This document shows, piece after piece, positions 33,563 through 46,275 of a stretch of 63,938 nt of DNA (position 1 is its first letter; every line of letters begins with the position of its first letter). The DNA lies in assembly GCA_026260175.1 (NCBI GenBank), contig JAKCWW010000198.1:73561-137498 (forward strand), written 5' to 3'. The stretch comes from Reticulitermes lucifugus (lineage: Eukaryota; Arthropoda; Insecta; Blattodea; Rhinotermitidae). Both the position numbers and the translations under genes were made by a program. Under the pieces are notes generated by a model, which made no database searches, was not told the origin of the DNA, and saw nothing but the letters and a program-made list of their open reading frames with translations.

Positions 33563-35429
33563 TGTCACACGCAGACAAAGCAACAAAGACACAAGTTCTT
33601 CTACGCCTGATGAAAATAATAAATTTCTGTGTTAAAAGCGCTCTGTAGAGCAGATGCAAGTTTTGAGATTTTACTTGCTTAGGAACACAAGTCTAAATTA
33701 ACTGTATTGGAGATCGTCCTGTTTATTTCATTTCTCTCTGCCCTGAGGGAGATAAACAGAATAAGGGAGATTACCTGGAATCAATAGTATAAGTATTGCG
33801 TTTCATAGGTACGCGATAACTAGATGTGAATTAGCTTTCATTTTGTATTTTGTGAGCAGTGTAATGTATATCTTGGATTTACACAAGGTAACCCGATAGG
33901 TACGAACATCTGTCCAAACACGATAAGACTTACTCTTCAAATTCATCGATCTGTAGTTTAATTATCGCGTGTTCCTCTCTCTCTTTCTCTCAACATCGCC
34001 TTATGTGGTTTCTGATGTTTGTAATTGTCAGCTGTTTTATTTTCCCTGCTTTAAATAACGTTTGGTTCTTGTAATATAACAATAATGGAGTCTAGCCGTG
34101 CATTCACTAGAGCAAGAAACAATAATTCAGAAGATAAAGGCAGTACCGTTCTTGCTAACATTTTCTGGGGATGCCTTCAGCTCTGGCGGTGAAGTAGTCA
34201 AGAATCTTTGCGCATGCGTGAGGGAAGAAACACAATCGTGAGAAAATGTAAATGTTATTTATTGGTAAAACTAACTGCAAGCAGTCTCCCTGCCCAACTA
34301 AAACCGCATTTCAATTTTAAATTTTTAATTAGTGTTTTGCTACATTGCTTATTTAGTGAAAGTCGAACAAACAAGTTTGTGAATTTGTATCATAGATTAC
34401 AATAGAAAGCTTCAATTCATACTATGGCATTGTAGGTTATGACACCGTCTAGGTGTCTTACTTTTGTAGGAATATATTGCCTCCATCTTCATGGTCGAAG
34501 TAACTGTGAATTTTCTGTGAAACGCTGATACCCAACTACCAGACTACACGGTATTATAATCCACAAGACCACAATGTGAATCTTCACCGAACGTAAAAAC
34601 CTATAACCCTAGACCTTTTTATTAATTATGCACGGTACATACAATATAAAACTTTTTATTAATCCTTGACTTCACACTGGTTGCTACATGTACTACCCGC
34701 TTTAATGTTGACAGTGATGTGCACTGTAACCACGGAACTTTTGTGAAACACATTATTCTCAGAATAAACAGCTGCTATTTTCAGGAACATTGTTACTCAG
34801 TTATTCTTCGTAATTGAGAGGCCGTGTTTTGTTTACGGTAGGAAATAAAGTTTAAGCACAGTTCAGGTGAATTTCAGGATTCAAGGAGGAATGAAACCAG
34901 TCTTAAAGCGACATGTTGTAGATGATTTTATAATATTTCTAAGTGCCCAATATTAAAATTGTTGTTTATTAAACACTTAATAGAAAACATAACTTTACAT
35001 GAGTAATGTGTTGTGTTAGCAATCGTATACATCCTGTTTCTAAATTACACTTTTCAATATTCTCTACACAGACAGTACAATGTTGATTTTCTTTTCCTGA
35101 CTGTCAAAATTCTTAATTTTACTTGTTTTGTAAATTTATGCAAAAATAACATAACGTAATTGGAGAAAGAGTGGGCTTAAAATTGCATTTCGGATGACAT
35201 AAAAATGAACCATAAATATGTGCGGACACGTTCATAAAAATGAGATAGCGGGTGGCTCAAATAACTGCTCCAGTGGGTACCAACAGGAAAAGGGGGAAGA
35301 CATGTATATATATATATATATGTATGAAGGGAACTCTGAAGAACTAGAGGAAGGAGAGTACTTGGACAAAAATGAATGGCGATTGGGAATCAATAAACAC
35401 ACAACTGTCATTACCATCATAATTATCAT

Positions 35430-35905
35430 CATCGTCATCGTCATTATCATGTAGTCTGTGTTACGATAGAACCCATAGCCTCCTCCAAAGCGAAGTCTCT
35501 AGAGAGTGCGATCTACTGCTTCCTCTTTCAATTTTCGGTATATTCTCTTTTCCTTAAGGTCATCTAGTAGCTGCTTATGTCTTATTCTTCGTCTTCGTCT
35601 TTGCGGTACTCCTATCTTACCTGCTACCTTCCCTTCGATAACGTGTGTTAGAAGGCAGTTCCTGCGCAAGATGTGACCAATCCAGTTAGCCTTGTTTCGT
35701 TTTATTGTGTGTAGGATGTTTCTTTCGTCCTTGACTCTCTGTAATACTTCTTCATTTCTCACACGATAGGTCCAACCCTTCCAGCGTCACATTTCAGAAC
35801 TTTCAAGGTATTTCTGATCTACGTTCCGAAGTGTCCAATTTTCAGCACTGTACAAAGTTATGCTCCAAATGTTGAATTTGACTAGTTTCTTCACATATAG
35901 GTAAA
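35430..35905 (-). mobile_element. LINE 3' end, same family as 53.9-55.5 kb
   Basis: A minus-strand open frame reads MRNEEVLQRVKDERNILHTI, later NKANWIGHILRRNCLLTHVI, then RRRRRIRHKQLLDDLKEKRI and KLKEEAVDRTL. Upstream pieces of the ORF (YIWSI, RNVDQKYLESSEM) extend to about 35900 with stops. The tail is a (GAT)n-like run at 35400-35450. It is better preserved at protein level than the long copy at 54 kb in this segment. Confidence 0.75.
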
Positions 35906-35937
35906 ATACTGTTGTTTATATACGCATGTAATTACAT

Positions 35938-36180
35938 GGCTTAGGCGGTTATTCGCTGGCCTGTCATCGCCGAGGCCCGTCTTTGATCCCAGGTTAGTTC
36001 ATGTGACACTTGAGTTGGAAAATGTGGCAGTGTGACAGGCTTGTTTTTCTCCGAGTAATTCGGTTTTACCTGCCAATGTCATTCCATCCATACTCCATAC
36101 TCATTCACTCATCTATCGCCGACTCTACAGAGTCTCAGAAATTGGAATCTTCTTTAAATAACGCACTTAAAAACAGTCTA
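35938..36180 (+). mobile_element. Degenerate tRNA-like SINE
   Basis: ATGGCTTAGGCGGTTATTCG then GCCCGTCTTTGATCCCAGG resembles A- and B-box segments. It is followed by GGCTTGTTTTTCTCCGAGT and CATTCCATCCATACTCCAT, the latter shared with 56470-56495. It directly follows the LINE tail at 35430-35905. Confidence 0.45.
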
Positions 36181-39100
36181 TACAAAGACACAGCCTGGTA
36201 CTGAAGTCAGTGCATGTAGGCTAATATTTGCCCGAAAGGTTCAACTATGTCACCTATAAATATTAATCACTTTTCTGTTGCATGACGGTTACTTAATTCA
36301 TCAATTAATAACTATTGCGTACTACGGCAGTGCTGTATAAGTATGCTTTAAGATGTCAATTTAAGGTAAATGATGAAATGGATTATAGGGAAAGTGGAAA
36401 TGGACATGGCGACAAAATGTATCCAGCTGAGGACTGCGAACGTAGTACTGAACCTTCCGTTTCCATAAAAGATGGAGAATTCTTGATTAGCAAAGGCACT
36501 ACTACCTTCCCCTGGAAGGATTATGCTGCACGGATTTCGTTAGTGAAATGATTTGTGGTACAATGTGTACATGTTTAGATTTATAGATAAATGGAAGCAA
36601 CAGAGAAATTATCGGTTTCAAATCGTTTCACAATTGTGTTTGTTAGGATTTTTAAGGAAGTAGTTTGTGAAGTGATAACATATTTTAACTACTGGTTTTG
36701 TGGATTCCCCGACATGGCTACAGTGCAATAATGTACGTAAATTTTGTTTAACTGGTATGCTAGACCGCAGGTCGATCAAATGGAGTAGAAAATTGCTTCA
36801 CAGAGATATTGCTGTAGGCAGGAATACGTCATTAATGTGACTGCTGTATAGACACCTCATCTAAATTGTAATTGTGACTCGATTGAGTTCTGTCTGTGTG
36901 TTTGAATGCAGCTACGTTTTTGTATTTCACTTTTGCAAGGGCTAATGGATAATTCCACTCTCCCGCCAATCCTCTTTATTTCAATGAGCATAACAAGTTT
37001 TGGTGAAATGTACAAATTGCAGAGGTTATCTTTATGTAATTTTCTTCAGGCTCCTGAAATTTTTGTATTTAGACCACCGAAATCTGTTCCTGCATGAGCT
37101 AGTCTTCTTGGCCAGCATTTTATGTAACACATCCATATGTCTATCCTAAATGTATTGGTTCAGATGACATGGTCACTGTGAAAATATCTGAAACTAGAAT
37201 TACATTTTGCAGTCATCTAACAAATGGCATTTGATTGTAACATCTTATGTACCTCTAAAGCTTACATTTCACTTTATAATTTTTGTTTGAAATGATAATG
37301 AAATATGGCGACCTCGTCCGTTTTATGACATAACACGGTAACTTACAGTAACTACTGGTAGGTCTACATGTGAAATTGTTGCCTTTTGAGATATTTTGTA
37401 AAACCTTTTAGCATCAGTGTGTTTTCGTGTGTATGTGTATGTGCAATTGTTAAACCTGTTATATTATGTTTTCAAAATTAGTTGAAGCCAGCAATAAATA
37501 TGATCTGTCGAATCCTTCCCACTTTTAACATCGCCATGAACTTTCAAGTATCAAAGGTAGCTTGAAGGCGCTGTTACTAGCAACGGCACAGGCTTTAATG
37601 TTATTATAGAATTGTAGAATTGTAGAATTAGTTCATTTTACAGTTTGTCCAGAAAAAGAAGTATATGGAGTGCAGGCCAGAATTATAAAATAAGGTCTGG
37701 AAACAGATCTAGAATATGTCAACGTTTGCATACTTGTATTTAGAAACGACAACAACAAATCACAATTATTCGCAAGAAAATTGAGAGCTGATTTACATTA
37801 TTATATCCTTAAGTTTAGTATCATATTCTTCCCGTCTCGTGCCTAGAAATGCAAAGACGACTAAAATTTTACGTGCTAATCTTATTTAATTTTTGTTTAT
37901 ACACGTATCGCGACGCGATCCTATGCTGAGCAGAGCCGAACGATAAAGTGTTGACGAACAGTGAAGTTGCAGCAATGTGTTAGGAAGCGATCGTAGCCCA
38001 ATGTAAGGTATTATTTCGGTATTTACTTGGTTGCATTCGGGGAAAATTACGATTTGTCAAGAAGGAGAACCGATTTCGACGACAGCATTTTAACCCGAGC
38101 CCTTCCAAATATGAAGCATTGCTCTTGGTGTTTATGTGTGGGAGACCTCTGTCATACTAGGGGAAGAATATGCGTTGAGAACAGGGTGCTAAGGAAACTA
38201 TTAGCAGCGTAAGATGGAAGATGTAACAAGGGGCTGGACAATATTACACACTTTTGAGGTTCTTTATTCCTTTATTCAGATACCACGATGAAAAATATGT
38301 GATTAGCGGGGCTTACAGTATAACACGTATGGAAGAGGTGATACATAGGGACTGCATCCAGAATGTTAGTCAAGAAACCTAAGGAGAATGTAACGCCAGT
38401 TGGTATATCTAGAGTAGATGAGAGTCACATTACATTCACAAAGTCCCAGTTATTTTGCATGACAACCTTAAGCGCGAGTCTCACCAACCTTACGGTCCTC
38501 CTACCTGAGTCTCACGATTGCAGCTGCTACATAACCAGACCAATACTGGCACCTCCACCGCTCTGTGTGCAGAAACACACTGATCTACGCGCACACGACT
38601 TCGCGAACTGTCCTGACTTGTGACATCAGCCTAGGCTCGCTAACATTACTACGTCTGAAGCTGAATACTTTGTGGAAATAATCCTGCCCGACAGTATTAA
38701 AATTTACGTTGATTAAATGAGTGTGGGGGTGTAACAGGATTCCAGTCACTTTTAACCTCTTCCTTTAATTTTCGCTTGAATATTACACAGATACGTTTGC
38801 CTTATTCGTCTGTGACGCTGCAGGCCAATGCGGCCCAGGGTCCCCCTGTTTTCTGTATTTCTCAGGCCTGTTTGTAGACATCAGCTATCGGCCCGTCGCA
38901 AGGCCTGTACGTACACAGGACAAAACAAGCTGGGAAGAGAACGCATGTATAAACACACAAGCTAAAGGGGATCCTAACACACGTTTCAGGGTTTTAACGG
39001 TAGAAAACGGTACATGTTTATAAATAGCGCGGCATCTGAGATCGGGACGAATTGTCTGTTCCCGTTATTCTGACTCTGGATAGGCATCAGTAGCAGTCTC

Positions 39101-39413
39101 ATGTAAAAACAGACATCATTGAAAGTTGTTTCATACATTGCACAAAATTTATTGATTATTTGAGACTATTAGCTTCTGAATAAGTGCTTTACTTTACGGA
39201 GTGCGTCAATTATTGGTCCTGCTGTCATTGTCTTTAGTTGTGTAACAAGGAGTAGAATCCGTTGTGTTGTAAGATGTTCGATCGTTCGTTAAAGACAGAC
39301 TCGAATATTTTGCTCGAATTTAAACACATTGTCATACTTCTTCCGTTCCGACTTGCAATTCACAGTTTATAAATGATTTATGGATTGCGTAACGCTAATC
39401 TTTTTGTTTACAG

Positions 39414-39555
39414 AAACTGTATTGTTGGCAAGAACTTTACAGTGAAGATATCTGACCATGCCATGTACTGTGGTCGCTATGAGGCAGATTATTATGTGAG
39501 CGACACAAAAGCACGCCTGCCCATCAGATGGATGGCTTGGGAGAGTCTGCTGCTT
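39414..39555 (+). CDS. Ddr: Ddr exon: activation segment
   Basis: A 142-base exon. It completes HRDLAAR-N and encodes NCIVGKNFTVKISDHAMYCG, then RYEADYYVSDTKARLPIRWM and AWESLLL. It carries the activation loop with three or four tyrosines in the DDR arrangement (MYC..Y...YY) and the DDR-type WMAWE in place of the usual APE motif. The metal-binding motif reads DHA instead of DFG: the Asp is kept but Phe and Gly are replaced. The acceptor is TTTGTTTACAG and the donor is CTGCTT/GTGAGT, phase 0. Open reading continues past the donor into the intron, but the conserved GK.T.KSDVW continuation lies at 41316, which fixes the exon end. Confidence 0.95.
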
Positions 39556-40956
39556 GTGAGTATTTTCCATCAGTTCAAATATTGCAACGTTCTCCATTGT
39601 AGTTATACACAATTTCCTCTTGCCTAAGAATTTTATGGCTAAACCACTAGGTCCTTCTTGTAACTGCGGTGTTCTGTCGCCTCTTATACAAAGCAAATAC
39701 TTATTGTAGAATAGTGATCCTAAATAGTATATAGTTTATGTCCCACCCATCATTTTGTCCAAATAATAGTCATGCCGTAACAAGAAGAATTTCTGTTTTT
39801 TTCCAAAGAGTATGTTGTTTAAAATTAAGAACATTTATTATCATGATAATCATTAATGAATATTCTTCTATCAATACATCGTGTCCTACCCAGTCTACCG
39901 TCTTCCCACAGTTGAAAAACACTTCTAAGACAATATTATATCAACTTCAGTGCTGTGAGTTGTCACTACACGAGATGATGTGAATTTTTCATTGTTGTTG
40001 GAAAATCATGCCCCGACATATTGGCCTGATGTTTTAAACTTGTCATGTGTTACCACACTTGGTTTTAAACTAGATATACGAGCAGCTGTGTACATATTCG
40101 GTAGCCTGACGAAGTGTGATAGAAATAATATGTATCAGTGGAACAGTGAGTATGTGTGGCTGCTTTTCGTGAGCAATTCTTAGAAAGAGAACTTCACGCA
40201 CTTGACTGGGCTTAAGGCGCCTGAGCGTATAAGACTATTTGCACCTATTAAAATTTAATTATTTTTTTACTGGAACCAGACATATAAAGGTCGTTACGGA
40301 ATGTGCAAGGATCCAAGGCTTACATTTTCACGAACTTCTGTCCCATTGGAACAGAAATACAGGCGAAAACGTGTAGTGCCATTAATTAATGTCTTATCGC
40401 GACGGAGCTTATACGTTTTGTACGCAGTGTGTGTAGAATGCCGGGTATGACGTTTCAGAAAATCTGCCCAACTGGACCCGAGATTCAAGCGAAAACGTAC
40501 TTTGGGGTCTTCATGTGAAGTGCTCTTAAGCTTAAAAGTCAAGTTGCGAGCCGTATATTGGCCTGTAACAGAGCCGTTAGCATAGCCACAAATATGTAGC
40601 GTTCGTAAATAGGATCTGTATTTGAATTATTTATTGATTTAAAAAAAAATACGTTGTAGTCTCCAAAAATAAAAAAATCGTATTACGTAAGTTAATAAAT
40701 ATCTAAAATGAAGACTAACTTAAAGTCTTAGTACTGTTGTAAATTAACATTGCGCTAGGAGGAAATTACAGTGTCCTGGGAAAATAGAAACATTCGAACT
40801 TGGGACCTACACACAGGGGCTTCCTTAGCTTCAACGTTCAGGAGGGATTTATAAAGTTATTTTAATAAGAGGTCATCTGTTGCACGAAAATTAACTGCCA
40901 TTAACCAGCATTTTAGAAACTATTTTCAAGAAGTAAGAAGTCAGTTTTTTTTCTAT

Positions 40957-41126
40957 GGCTCGACAGCCCTATATGGGCCTGGGCCTCCTCGTTTCGTCGA
41001 GGTTNNNNNNNNNNNNNNNNNNNNNNNNNNNNNNNNNNNNNNNNNNNNNNNNNNNNNNNNNNNNNNNNCTAGTAAGCGAGCGGCCGAAGACCCACGCCTT
41101 AGACCGCACGGCCACTGGGATCGGCT
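40957..41126 (-). mobile_element. tRNA-derived SINE, family 1, interrupted by assembly gap
   Basis: The tail side (ATGGCTCGACAGCCCTATAT then GGGCCTGGGCCTCCTCG) lies left of the gap and the tRNA-like head (minus GCCGATCCCAGTGGCCGTGC, GGTCTAAGGCG) lies right of it. B box and body are in the 64 Ns at 41005-41068. Confidence 0.75.
41005..41068. other. Assembly gap (64 N)
   Basis: A run of N inside the SINE in the last Ddr intron. A full SINE of this family is about 260-290 bases, so the real missing length is probably larger than 64. Confidence 0.95.
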
Positions 41127-41315
41127 AGAAGTCAGTTTACTGATCTAAATTATAGATGTTGAGTTACTTCATGCTATTTACAAGCACACACAAACAATTT
41201 CTTTGCCCAGAATTCCCCCATATGAGAAGAAATATGTTACACAACTAACCCAATGTACTGTGTGTCTCTACATTGCACCCAGTCATTAACATGCATGTTC
41301 TTGGTCACGGAATAG

Positions 41316-41618
41316 GGCAAACACACTGCGAAGAGCGACGTGTGGTCTTTCGCTGTGACACTCTGGGAGATTCTAATGCTGTGCGCCCAGCAGCCATTCG
41401 CAGAACTGACAAGCGAGCAAGTGATAGAGAACTGTAACCACTGGTATCAAAACGACGGCCTCCAGCGGTATCTCTCGCGTCCTCCTGCATGTCCGCGAGA
41501 GATCTACGACCTCATGGGTGAATGCTGGAAGAGACATGAAGCAGACCGACCTCGGTTCGGCGAGATACATCTCTTCATGCAGAGAAAGAACCTCGGATAC
41601 GTTCCGGCCAATGGTTAA
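41316..41618 (+). CDS. Ddr: Ddr terminal exon: kinase C-lobe and stop
   Basis: Last coding exon, 303 bases including TAA at 41616-41618. It starts after AATAG and reads GKHTAKSDVWSFAVTLWEIL, then MLCAQQPFAELTSEQVIENC, later YLSRPPACPREIYDLMGECW and RPRFGEIHLFMQRKNLGYVP. DVW(S/A)F.VTLWE, QPF..L..EQVIEN, and the CW+(x)RP(x)F helix with a very short tail after the kinase domain are typical of DDRs. With the three upstream exons the joined frame gives 240 residues without an internal stop. The 1.76 kb intron before it contains a 64-base assembly gap. The protein is inferred to be a single-pass receptor, but only its cytoplasmic end is visible here. Confidence 0.95.
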   Translation, partial: GKHTAKSDVWSFAVTLWEILMLCAQQPFAELTSEQVIENCNHWYQNDGLQRYLSRPPACPREIYDLMGECWKRHEADRPRFGEIHLFMQRKNLGYVPANG

Positions 41619-42237
41619 GTAACTGAACAACTGTAGTGGGTGATGTATGACGGTATGTAAGGTGTCACTTTGTTTATATATTTCAAAATATCTGGGTGTT
41701 TTTGTCGAATTGAAAAAAAACAACTTTGAAGATTTTGTGGTTCTAGAGGAAAGACTCTCCACAGACGTATCATTGGAAATGTTCAGCAAACAGTTTTACA
41801 GAACATTTTCGATGTTTCTGGAAACGGAGGTATGATTACGAAAGCAACAAAATGACAGTTGTGTGGGACCACTGGAAGATGGCACTGCATCTTCATATTT
41901 GTTAAGTTCTGCCAGTATCGGTCTCCAAAACACTTCTTGAAATGAATCTGACATAACTTACGAATTTTTGTGAATGTGTTTCCTTATGTCTTTGTTATTT
42001 GGAACAACACAAGAATACATAGAGGACAAGTATGAATTATGAATTACTTACCTAATGAGTTTTAATATACACACAAACAAAATTCACAAAGGGGATTTTT
42101 CTTTTAAATGCGTAATTCACTCAAATGAGAATTTTCATTCAAGCTATTTTACATCGAAAACTTAGACATGTAAGGCCATATTGTTCTCAACTCGTAATAC
42201 TGGAAAACAAACTACAAATGAGATACCAGTTTATACA

Positions 42238-42283
42238 CATAGTGTTACTGTACAGGTGTGCATAGTGTTACTGTACACGTGTG
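42238..42283. repeat. Tandem duplication, 23-bp unit
   Basis: CATAGTGTTACTGTACAGGT-GTG is followed directly by the same unit with one change (ACAC for ACAG). Confidence 0.9.
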
Positions 42284-42548
42284 CTCCGATACTGTGTAAT
42301 TCGAACGAACGTCTTCAGACATGTAGTTTGTGTGATATAATACTCAGTTGAGCTCAGGGCGACAGATGCGGTAACACTATCATGAAATGTTCTGTTTGTT
42401 TTTAGTTCACTTGTTATGTAAACTGAGCTTTCGAATGGAACTGATCGTGTGCTACTTCAGTTGTCTTTATGAAAATACTGAAAGACTACCACAAAACAGA
42501 AACAATTGTTATTATTATTATTATCTGGTTTTTCTATCGCCGGTGTTT

Positions 42549-42554
42549 AATAAA
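42549..42554 (+). promoter_or_regulatory. First AATAAA poly(A) signal candidate after Ddr stop
   Basis: The first AATAAA I could find downstream of the Ddr stop codon, about 930 bases after it. In such AT-rich DNA the hexamer is weak evidence by itself. Confidence 0.3.
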
Positions 42555-42997
42555 TAATACACTGATATGTTTCATAACACGGAAAAAACTAACCAATTTA
42601 GCTTCCAAATCTGCTGTTAAAAGATAAAATCAACATGGAAAAATAGCGATTAAGTATTTTAGGTGTAGTCTTCACTTGAACACATGCCAGTTGTTTTCTT
42701 ACCCCTGAGAGTCACAATAATAATCTATCGTGTTCTTCATAGGATAATGATGTTGATGAATAAGATATAACTATTTTTCACGTCTTGTGTAATCATTCAC
42801 TCTAGTGTCTTTCTCGCCGTGTGGGTGGGTGCAGCAGGTCTCGCGAGGCCACTCTGGTTGCCGAACCACGGTCAGATGTGTAAACCGCGCAGTTAAACAA
42901 AAAAGTGTTATAGACTGTATGCATTCTATATCATAAACCTTCGGAGTGATTGAATGTGTATGAAACCAGTAAGTGTAATGGAGATTACTGTCTTCTG

Positions 42998-43080
42998 GGA
43001 CGTGACGCCGTGTAGTAGAGTAGAAATGTAGAAACGTTTCGGAGGAACGTGCTGCCTCTGTCTTCAGAGTAGAAAAGCAA
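42998..43080 (-). repeat. ACGT-type hammerhead-like remnant
   Basis: On the minus strand: CUGAAGA, CA, GAGG-loop-CCUC, C, GAA, ACGU, U, then on to CGGCGTCACGTCCC. The core CUGAAGA is intact here, but the stem I flanks do not pair. It shares the ACACGGCGTCAC segment with 46.1 kb and 51.7 kb copies. Confidence 0.45.
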
Positions 43081-46000
43081 GCCACTCATGAAAACACCGG
43101 CATTATGTAGGTATAGGGCGTTCTTTCCGTGGACTGCGCGTCGTCACGTCCCGGAACACACTCATCTTCAGAGTGACCACCGTGAGAACCTCAAATCTCA
43201 CGAATGAATGTTATATTCGTATCATGACCGTATTAAATAGAAGTTAGGTTTCAATCCCCCTCCTACTTCTGCACATCAATGTATGTAAATATACCGACAC
43301 GTGAAAAACTAATCAGTTTATTTGCACTGAAAAGACTATAATCGACGTATATTTTCTGGTTTCCTTAGCTAGTAGAATGTGTGAAATTTAGAAATATAGG
43401 AAGTTATAATTGACAGGACTACTTTAATGAAAGAAAAAGGTACTTATTATTGTAATACAGTTATAAATTCCAGAAAATGGAACATGAAGATAGCTCAATT
43501 TTAGATGTATGTCATTTTGATGACTGTGTGACATTGTAACGCCATTTAATATTATCTATAATATATAAAAACGATTTTTGTCACAGATGCTAATATAGGT
43601 TTCTACCGTGTTAAATTGGCCTATACTGTGCGTGAGATGGAAGTGTATTATGGTACTTACGTCATGTAGTGTTCTGTGCGCGTGTGTGTGTGGAATTGCA
43701 TGAAACATTGCAAGTTATAATCTTCTGTAGTAAATTTCTATGCTGGGAAGGTACAGTTGTAGGGCATGGCGAGTGTGTCCAACCGTGAATACGTTTGTCT
43801 CGCCAGTCGTTTGACAGTGATGGTTGTGATGGTGCTGCAGACATATGCAACTGGTACCCAAACCTTTATGATAATTCAGCAGTTCACTTGAAGTTTTAAT
43901 GTTTTCTTAAATTATTCTCAAAAGCGAAACTCCCAGTGAATTATTGCATGGGTAACGTCTCCATTTTCTGCAATGAAAGGGTAAGAGTTGTTATTAACAC
44001 GACTTCTTACAAGCGTTTGTTACTAATCTTTATCATATGTGTGACGCCATACTAAATAAAACATAAGTTGAACACATTTGTGTCTCGTGTGCAATTCAAT
44101 ATTTCTTTTTTCGAAATCTGTGTTTGTTACTTAAAGCGATAAAGCATAAATATTTATGGAAACATCAAATCATTTTGTTGACAATCTTTCTGTATTATGC
44201 ACTCAAGCTGGTCTCCTTGCAACGAACTCGAGAAACTAGATGTAAATGTACTGCAATGCAAAAGGTCTGTGAATAATCGCCATTGCCATCAGCATTAGTA
44301 TCCACATTTTGAAATGTCACTGTGATTTTATTTCAGTATCCAGGTACTGTGAATCCGTCACAGATATCTCTCGCGAATTCTAATGGCATCAGGCCCATTC
44401 ATTATCTACATCTAAATATCATGATTGCGTTGTTACAACCCCCATATTGGTACAGAAATGTCCTTGGCATTCAGTGGTGACTTGCAGTAATTATTTTTCT
44501 GAAGGTAATTCTATAGTTGCGCTAAAAGTCACAATAAATCGTAACAGTTTGGTGGGGCACTACGAGAACAGAATGTCTATCTTATTTATGCAGGCTTGTG
44601 GGATTTCAATAGTCAGTTGAAGTATTGCATTGAGAAGAATAATTACGTGAATATAGACGTAATTTTTACCTTAAGAATACAAATTCTTCCTTTCTTTTCA
44701 TTTATAGTTCTGATTTAAAACACCAGTAAGCTTATACATCAGTATTTTACGTTTACTAACAATTGCATGTTTTGTCTGCCACTGGTAAATAACACTGGAT
44801 GTGAGAAACGTCTTCCAAAGGCTGTAGAAAAGGAAAAATAATATGTGACAAATTTGGAAGTGGGAATATAGAAGGTACTCGAAACACAAAACATCAGCAA
44901 TTGTTCAAGTAGATTTTCTGTTCAGATTTTTACTTCTCATTACTTAATTTGCTGTTAATAATGAAACAAATCATCTACTTTTTTATCATTGTTCGAATGT
45001 ACGAGCTGTTACTTACACTAGCTTGCTCACATGACTATTTCTGGTCTCTCATATTAATGGAATAATTTGGATACAGTATTAAAGGCCGCTTATGATTAGT
45101 TTATTCTCGAGGTTCTAATTATTAAAAACAATGTACTGTAGTTTTATGGACTGCAATTTTTGCATAATACACGAAAAACCTACGCTTATACTAAGATAAA
45201 AAACGGAAATCCGAATCTCATAATTTTGTTAAAATATGTGTTGTTGTTAGCTGACAGTTTACAGCTGTTTTTCTGTAATGACTCTTTATTTAGTATACAT
45301 AGTCAAAATGATAAGCGCTACTTAATAAATCTGACAGTAATACACAGAATCTGAAATGTATAAGCACTCACTTCCATTAAGCTCCCTAAACTTGACTTTG
45401 GGGAACTCCCACGTGTGTGGAGTACACAATAATGAATACTCACAAATTCTAAATTAGAATGAACCTGTATAATTTTACGAGCCACCACTGAGCCACTACT
45501 TTAATCAATGTTAGTATCACGGTTGGGCTTCCTGGGTGTGTTGGACAAAAACATGAATGTACTAAAGCCGACAGTGAAGAAAAATTGATATATGTAATAC
45601 TTAATTGGCAAATATTCATCATTCAGTTTAAGCATGGTACTGATGTTACGCATCTTGCAAGCTTAAAATTTTGTCCGCTCTTCATACTTAGTAACTGAAG
45701 AGAGCTTGAAAACTACAGGGGTAGATAGGCATTATATCGTGTAGGAGAATTATTTTCTTCGATTCGAGGTTATGTCTGAACCACTTGAAAATAAATATTT
45801 TTACATGCAATCCTTGTGCTGCTTACCAGCGATTGAAATAAATTTAAAAGGAACTTAAGACTGTCCCTTTCAGGAAAAGCTACACTGCAAATGATGGACG
45901 TTCTTATTAAAGCACTCTTTATTGATTACATTGAATTTATCACAGTTGTTGGTCATACTTTACAGTTACGTTCATATTTCAACAGTAGGAAAAACGGAAC

Positions 46001-46104
46001 CTATGTTTGTGAAGTTGTCTGTCTTTTACTTCTAATAAACGTTGGCAGATAAAAAAATACTATAAATGAGATTTGAGGTTTACTCGGCGGTGAATGTGAT
46101 GATT

Positions 46105-46275
46105 GCTCGCTTTTGGAATGTGACGGCATGTTGACTGGTAGGATACCGACGTTTCGGAAACATGCTGCCTCCATCCCTTATAACAGGCTAAGCGACGTGG
46201 ATGAAGAAAGCAGCCAACTCTTCTGAAATTTCGGTACCATTCTACCAGACTTTACGGCGTCACATCTTATAAGAC
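46105..46275. repeat. Foldback of the ACGTC-type terminus
   Basis: Left part GTGACGGCATG...ACCGACGTTTCGGAAAC and right part GGTACC...CCAGACTTTACGGCGTCAC are inverted, diverged copies of one terminus. The left copy keeps GAAACGUC, but the CUGA core is lost. Confidence 0.5.

Larger units (their letters stand above)
28131..39413 (+). other. Ddr intron, about 11.3 kb
   Basis: The GT...AG intron between the catalytic-loop and activation-segment exons. Beyond the repeats listed, the stretches 30100-32250, 33570-35430 and 36200-39400 show no gene I can support. Open frames there (for example around 36315-36551 and 38363-38623) have no recognisable domain. Confidence 0.85.
39556..41315 (+). other. 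Ddr intron, 1.76 kb, with gap
   Basis: The GTGAGT...AATAG intron between the activation-segment and terminal exons. It contains a minus-strand SINE interrupted by 64 Ns (41005-41068). The true intron length is therefore uncertain if the gap size is nominal. Confidence 0.85.

Noticed and set aside
33600-33650. CCTGATGAAAATAATAAATTTCTG, possible ribozyme core
   Set aside because: There is no GAAA after the putative stem II, so the hammerhead fold is not supported.
41373-41789. 138-codon minus-strand frame over the last Ddr exon
   Set aside because: It is antisense to a strongly conserved kinase exon and has no features of its own.
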